A DNA stretch of 60,000 bases from assembly GCA_014529385.2 (NCBI GenBank), contig CM043970.1, positions 67,542,567-67,602,566 on the forward strand, given 5' to 3'. Within the stretch, counting starts at the first letter, position 1. Each line of letters begins with the position of its first letter. The notes beneath the pieces are model-generated. The model was not told the origin of the DNA. It saw nothing but the letters and a program-made list of their open reading frames with translations, and did not search any database. Position numbers and translations under genes: made by a program. The stretch comes from Adiantum capillus-veneris (Eukaryota; Streptophyta; Polypodiopsida; Polypodiales; Pteridaceae). Below are positions 53,654-60,000 of this stretch, piece by piece.

Positions 53654-56600
53654 AATGGAATGAGCTGGATGTGTTCAGACAGCTATTCTAGGTTGGTACT
53701 TAAAACTAAAGATGTCAAGACTCAGATGGCACTTCAGACTAAGACTTCAGAATACTGGTACTAAAAAGACAGAACATCAAAACTGGAAATATAAGATACT
53801 AAAATAAGATTGGAACTCGGATTGCATTCAAAATATCATATTACAATTGGTAAGTCTCCAGTATGCCAGTTGTTGGATTTGGAATTACAAAAAGAGAGAG
53901 ATAGCACAACAAATGATTACAAAGTGATAGAAAGAGTACAAGTAGCTCAGAATCTAGGCATCTAAGGATTCTAGGGAGTCATAAGTCCTACAAAATGAGT
54001 AATGGGTCCTATTTATAGGCCTTCAGACCAGTATCTGATTGACTATGCACTGTCAGTTACTATGGTTATTCGTTGATTACTACTTTTGAAAACTTCAACG
54101 TCCCCCGGTCCTACTAGAGGTAGCTATTGCCTTCTACACAAACACTTTGTCAAAAAGTGTTTATGGAGAATCACCAACCCTCTTCCTAAAGATTTTTTAA
54201 AGTCTAAGAGTGTTTGTGACAGAAAGGTCACAAATCCTCTTTCTTATCGTGCTTGGAGGCATTTGTTTTCAAAGCCAAGATTATGATGAAGGGATCATCA
54301 CCAAATCACATTCAATTTTACTTTGAAAAATCAATTGAAAGCTCTTAAATTTCAGCCATGAAACCTCAATGCTCATACAAGCACAAATACCTATCAAAAA
54401 ACCTCTTTCATGGAATCATGTAGCCTCACCGCCAACTACATAGTCGTAATCAAATAGTTGAAAGGAATACACGAGCTTTCACCTTCACGACGACCATTTT
54501 TTTTATTTTTCAGAGCTTTAACGGCTTATAAATTGAATCCCACACACCATTTTGATAAGTGGAAACCCTAATTCACTGCCTCACAAGCTCAGATACAAAA
54601 TTGCGAAGAGGCAGGATTGCACTACACATTGATATCAACAACCATGGAAGGAATTTCACAGTAGTGAAAAATTGAGGGTTTTTTCACCAAAAATCTGTCC
54701 TCTCTCTCTTCCCCACTGCATTTTCACCTGATGTGTCAATTTTTGGGACATTTTTCCACTTTGGACCAAAACTAGGTCATTTTCAAGTCATTTTTTACCC
54801 AAAAAAGGCCATTTTTAATGTGAAAATCCCAAACAGAGTCAGAAAATTTCTGTGGGATCACTTGCATAAGCATAAAAGGCATAGATATACATCATTTTTC
54901 ATCAATATTCTCATTCAAGGTCACTTTCCATGCAATTCTGCAACGATACCCGTTAGTTGTTATTTTTGGCAGTTTTTGTCCACATTGATCTTTGTAGGAA
55001 GCGAGACCATGAAACACTTGGAGTATGTACATAATAAAACCAAAATTGGCATCTTATCAAGTGAGAAATCATGCAAAGGCACCACATCCAAGTCCACAAT
55101 TTCCCAGATAGGTATGTACATGATAGCTACTGTAATAGCCGCTTCAGGACATATCACAATATGTACATGATTGCTTTTATTTACATGCATTAAAAGGTGT
55201 CAAAAGTGATGCGAATGTTTTATTTCACATTGGGCATGTGCCACAGCATGACAACAATCTGTAGGCTAAAGCTGTTTTTCATGATCAAGTTGAAAGCCCA
55301 AGTATAAATGTCTCTAATACTACAAGTACAGATTGTTCAGAGGCTTGTGACAGCTATGAAGCTAGAGGGGGTGATGATGCTAAATCATTATGGGTATGGC
55401 AATAGTTGCACAAATTTTTAATTTTCTTGGACAATTTACCAGCTATGGTTGGGTTTGGATGCTCTTTCTAATGGTGCTTATGTTGGTGATGTTCTGGATG
55501 CCAGTAAAAGGGAGCCAGTGCTCCTTAATGCTAGCTGGTAACGAGCTAAAGTTGCCAAAAATTTATGAGATGAGGGTGATGCACTATACTTCAAGTGAAG
55601 CTCTAGTATATTATGGGACTCATGAGTACTATGTAATCTCAATGGTATTTGATCCAGGAGATTCTAAGGATCTTGAAAAATAGGTTCAATACGGATGGTG
55701 TTAGCGGGTCACCACGACGGATGTATAGAGCATAGCTCTTTTGTACTAACATAATGTCAATATGCAAGGAAGTGACTCGTGATGGGGCATGGAGACTTAA
55801 TGAGAGTGTCAATCTCACCAAAGTGAACTCAGGGGCTACTCCTTCTACGACAAAGCAAATCAACCACTTCCTAGTCAGACAATCAGTATGCGTCCAATCT
55901 CAACACTTAACGTCATCATGCCTTTTTGGTATCCAAACAAATCCGGAATGCCACGAAACTTAAGGAGAGGTATCACAACACTTATGGGCTCAATCCTACC
56001 AAGTTCTGTCACCATTTGGGAAGGTACATAAATCACCATCCATCACAAAAAATATGCAGAAAACTGAAACAGAAGTACTTGGAAAGATCTTCCTTAAGCA
56101 TAGAAACACTTATCCATGGTCAAAACATCAAAAGACAATCATTTTAATCCCCAAATCAATGCATTTAGCTCACCAACAAAACGTTGCAAACCACAGCAGA
56201 ATTGGAAATGATTACACTTAGATTGTAGAGCAAGAGACAAGAAACGCAATGTGCTATTTGGAATAGAATTTTGATTACCCGCTCAGCAGAAAAGAAGATT
56301 ACAAGTTGTAGTCACAAGAAGCCTCCACAATGCAGGTTTTTTACTTCCTCCAGCTAATGATGATTCTTTTCTCAAAACTAAGGGTTTTGACTTTAAAAGT
56401 TAGGGGGCTTTCCCATGGCCATCCGGCCTCTTACAAGGGTGTAGACTCAGAGAAATAAAGAGGGTATTGTCTAATCACATCATGATTACAACTCATCTTA
56501 GGCTGAATTACATGGTTTTTTTGGAAAAAAATAGAGTGTCCACAGGGTTTGGTGTGCATACGCCTGTATGCGCCTGTATCCACCAAAAATTCCCCCCTTC

Positions 56601-57640
56601 CTATTCATTGCATATCCTCGTGCAAGCTGTCTCTGAGTGAGTTTACTTTACTGTCTTCTTTCGAGCGTTGCAGTGAGATTTCTAAATTTCTAAGCTCTTG
56701 CTTCAATCTCGACTTTGGTTGCCAGCTCTCTAAAGGGATTATTATTGATGGTACTTTGGTAGGCGATGTGGCGGGCTGGCAGATCTTTTGTCATTGGATT
56801 GAATATGGAAGAGTCCACTTCGAAGAAACGTGACATGAAATCTTCCTCGAAGGTCTGCATGTAATGAGAGGGCAGAAACATGACTCTTGCATATAATCCC
56901 ATGATAACATTTCAGCTGGGGATTTTTGTCTCCATATTCCAGCAAATACCCCGCGTACCCTCGGCAAAAACTGGCCAGGGATACTCTGCTACTTCAATGT
57001 CTCTGAAAGCTGTAATGCTTGTGGTGAGCATTCTGGCAATCTTTACAAGCATCTAACAAGCGAGATCTGGGATCTCTCTCATCATATTGATTACTCCTTT
57101 TAGAGTTTGCACCATGTATTTCTCGGATGGGGGGTTGTTATTAAGCGGTTTTGTGATTACCGACGGTAGTTCAGCATTGCCGGTATTTTGCTTTGCCAAC
57201 TATAAAAACTATCCCAAGATTTCCGTCTATTCATGGGAAATTAAGTGGGTTCGATCCTAAGATGCTAGGGGGCGTTCTTGTAATATGTTTCATCAGTTGG
57301 TCACTGATTGTACCATTTTTTCCGCCAGAGTGGCTGATTGTCGAGGATGGCCTGAATCTGAAGGGCCGTAATTGGAACCTCTTTGTAGTTCCCTCAACTA
57401 TTTGGTTCAAGTTTGAGGAGCATCTTTTGCTGCCATAATCGAACTTCTTGCCACATCAATGGTAGTGCGATCATCTCGTGCCCATGATTTTTTGCTACCT
57501 CATCTGGAGTGATCATGAGGAGGGCAGCCGATTCCAGCACTTTCAGTTCATATTGCATATACGCCTTGTGTGAAAGGTCCTTTACTTCTGAGATCCAGCA
57601 CTGAATTTCATCTTTTTCCGACTCCGAGGTGGATGTCGTT
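53654..57640. other. No confident gene; decayed coding-like traces
   Basis: About 4 kb without a recognisable family. On the plus strand 55205-55680 has a coding-like but interrupted frame (LGLDALSNGAYVGDVLDASK). On the minus strand 56690-56990 and 57190-57440 have fragments (RVMFLPSHYMQTFEEDFMS; ALQIQAILDNQPLWRKKW) that may continue the ORF at the right edge. Any LTR of the gag-protease element should lie at the left of this stretch, but I could not delimit it. Confidence 0.4.
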
Positions 57641-57657
57641 GCTAGATCTGCAGATTC

Positions 57658-60000
57658 CTACGTGCCTTTTCCAATGCTCATAGTGGGCATCTCTATTTGA
57701 TGAGTTTCAAACGCTGATTGTTCGAATCCTTCTCCCTGCTCAAATTCCCCTGGGTCCTGCTGATACTTTGTTTGATTGGGATTTAGAGCTGCTAATTCCC
57801 CTCTTGTCTCAGCCAATTGCCTCTTTAAGTCTTCGATTTCCTCATCCTTGGCCTGTTGTAGGTCCCTATGACCTGCCGTCATGATCTGTCTGTCATATTT
57901 CTCTTGTTTCAGGGCCTCTTTCAACTCTTTGATTTCCTGGCTCAAGGAAGTAGATCGTGCAGTCATTGTTGAAGAGGAGGGTGTCTCTTGTATGGCCAGG
58001 AGCTGAGTTAGAGACCTGCTAACCACTGCATACAAGCCTTGTAGCTTCTCATTTTGTTCCTTTTCTCTAGTTAGCTCCTCCTCGAGGCGTTGCTATTCGA
58101 TCTGCAATGCGGAGTTCACCTCGTTGAATTGTTGCACTTATTTGTAATAGTACATTGCATTCTCTCGTTCTCTCTGCAACTCCAGTTGTGCCTGGAGTTG
58201 TGCGTTCTTTAGTGCTTCAATTTGTTGCTTTAACTGCAAGGATTCTACTGCTGCTCTAGATGCTTCTTTTTTGTTGTCTTCTAACTCCAGCTCCCTTAGG
58301 TTGTAAAGAGCCCTTTGACATTGGAACTGCAGTTTGATATGCTTTAAGTGAGCGTCAATGTCAAATGACTTAACTATCTCCGCTCCTTCTTTCATTGCCG
58401 CTTGTGTGCGTGGCGATCATGGCCTATGCTGGTCTTTTTGTCTCTGATCCGATTGTTCAACCACCTCAACTTGCTTTTCTCTTTGTTTCAAATATTTTAA
58501 GGCATCAGAGGTTGTGGAAGGCTTTGTTTGTGACTCTATTTTTGATCCGTTTGCTATTCCGTCTGCTTTCCTTCGACCCCTTGCTCTGACAGTCCTTCAC
58601 TTTCTCCTTTCTCTTTTTTTGACGTCTCTGAAAGTGTCTCAGCATCCTTGGGAAAACCAAGGTCTTGACCTTGTTGGTCTTGTGTGTCGTGTTGTTCCTC
58701 TCCTTGCGAGTGACTTTCCTCTTTTTTACTCTTACTAGATTCGTCAGATGATTCTAGATCATTGACATGTGGCTTCTTTGATTATTCTTGCTGCCTCTCC
58801 TCCATCTTTCGCTTGAGCTCATTGTGAATGCGCTGCCGTATGGCGCTGGCGATTTCCCATTTTTCTTCAGCTTCCTGCATCTTCTTATGCTTGATCCTTT
58901 CCAAAGCCTCTGTTTGCCTGCGTATTAGCGGAGTATTCTCGGCTTCATAGTCTTCTTTCTCATCATCCTCTTCTACTTCTTGGGTTTGATGTTGATCTTT
59001 CTTTTGTTGGCGGAGCTTTTCCCTCAATGCATGAGCCTCTTCCATTGTCCTCTTGGCATGAGTAATGGGAATAGCTTCTACCAAATGTGCATCCTTTTTC
59101 TTCAATCGGGTACATCCCAGTGTGTATGGCTATCCTGCTCCTCCTTCAAAGATTGGTACTCAGAAGGAGTATCTCTTGGGTGGGACCCCTCTTCTTGTCT
59201 ACTCTGAGCATCTGACTTGGTTTTCTCGCTGTCAGAATCCCTTAGATGTGCACTTTGCCTTGTCTATTTGACTACTGGGTTTGGCCTTGTAGAAGGTCTT
59301 GCCACTAGTCTTACAGCTCTTTTGGATCTATGGATTCGATCTATCTGTGCTTCGGAAGGTGGTAGATCGTCGATCATTCCCAGTTCTTGATAGGCTATAC
59401 GTGTGAGCATTGGTCCCCCGTTCATGTAAGCTTTACTTCTTTGACTGCCCTTCAAGTTTGCGTCCACAATAGTGTCAAGAAGATAGTTGCCGAAGTCACA
59501 ACTAACCACCCTGCCTTCAGCCAAGCCCATCACCATTACCTCTTCCATATGCAACAAAGGTTCGGTATATATAGGCGGCTTCTGCACCTTGAAATGTTGT
59601 GATATAAGGCGCAATGGCAGTTCAATTTCTGAGTAGATCAGGTCTTGATACGTCATCTTGTGGCCTTGTTGCTTCAAAAAGGCTTTATCATTGTCTATTG
59701 CCTTTGTTTTCTGCAATAGATTGTGCGTCCCTTGCGGCAAGTGGAGGGCTTCATTGATAATTTCTGCTATAATTTTTACCTTGACGACTACCCCATCCTT
59801 GTCTGTCAGAGTTGCTTCCCCATTGTATTGAATTGAACTTATGAACTCGTGAGCTCGTCTGAAGTCCGTTCCCTAAGGAGGCAGTTGTAAGAAGTTGTCG
59901 AGTTGTAGGTACCTGACCCCTGCTTGCACTTCTGGTTTCTGGTGCAAAATCCACATTTCCTGTGGAAAGATGGTGGTCTTTACAATTTCTCCGTCTGCTG
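57658..60000 (-). pseudogene. Retroelement ORF with plant-transposon-type N terminus and coiled coils, partial
   Basis: Enters from the right edge. The first frame (60000-59264) is broken only by TAG 59873-59875 (again consistent with CAG). It contains FISSIQYNGEATLTDKDG, KIIAEIINEALHLP, MTYQDLIYSEIELPLRLISQ and YLLDTIVDANLKG, resembling the conserved domain of Athila-type ORF1 or plant transposon proteins. Downstream pieces (59105-58782, 58395-58138, 58035-57658) are in different frames and rich in Glu/Lys/Gln heptads (EEAHALREKLRQQKK; LKQQIEALKNAQLQAQLELQ; LSQEIKELKEALKQEKYD), strong coiled-coil candidates. Probably a structural gag-like protein of a non-autonomous element. Family assignment is tentative. 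Confidence 0.55.

Noticed and set aside
53654-54130. 5' LTR of the 50.7-53.7 kb gag-protease element
   Set aside because: No partner repeat, primer site or TG/CA ends could be identified with confidence.
55390-55683. 97-codon ORF with hydrophobic N-terminal half as a membrane protein
   Set aside because: Another frame over the same bases looks more coding-like, and neither is intact; not supported as a gene.

Overview
This is a stretch of nuclear DNA from a land plant with a large, repeat-rich genome. The evidence is plant-type Ty1/copia and Ty3/gypsy LTR retrotransposons, initiator-Met and Asp-type tRNA primer sites, a dual-RNase-H Tat-type polyprotein, and a captured plant-style DEAD-box helicase piece. 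I could not narrow the lineage and found no intact host gene. Nearly everything is a transposable element, satellite DNA or their remains, often nested.

Layout. (1) 1-about 7,290, minus strand: a Tat-like Ty3/gypsy element entering from the left edge. Its gag-pro-pol frame is open for about 1,400 codons. Upstream lie four small leader ORFs in two paralogous pairs, a primer-binding site and an LTR with a TATA box. (2) 8,579-23,248, plus strand: a non-autonomous gag-protease LTR element with an Asp-tRNA-like primer site. Its leader carries a tandem array of 24-bp palindromes, and its gag-pro frame is decayed. A W-x-P-K motif-rich basic domain and a captured DEAD-box RNA helicase fragment sit before the polypurine tract. 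Its 5' LTR is split by a 3.2-kb Mutator-like element that carries a second palindrome array. (3) 23,249-41,610: a coding-like fragment interrupted by a 247-bp hAT-like MITE, then a satellite with a higher-order period of about 0.9 kb. The satellite is interrupted by a 764-bp hAT-like element and by a Russian-doll insertion: a TTAA-flanked DNA element, a Copia element inside it, and a second Copia inside that one. All these boundaries have target-site duplications. (4) 41,611-46,600: further repeats (a doubled block, an AT-rich motif array, a GC-rich 49-bp array, and a second satellite of about 150 bp). (5) 46,962-50,063, plus: a decayed transposase-like gene with a VGHTHEDID motif and a possible DDE layout. 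(6) 50,698-53,653, minus: another gag-protease-only element, with a 58-residue internal duplication and a second copy of the 247-bp MITE. (7) 53,654-60,000: poorly conserved sequence, then a decayed minus-strand coiled-coil retroelement ORF running off the right edge.

Nothing here forms a host operon or pathway. The functional logic is that of mobile elements: autonomous enzymes (regions 1 and 3) alongside gag-protease elements that must borrow reverse transcriptase and integrase. Many premature stops can be read as C-to-T changes, as expected for methylated, silenced repeats.
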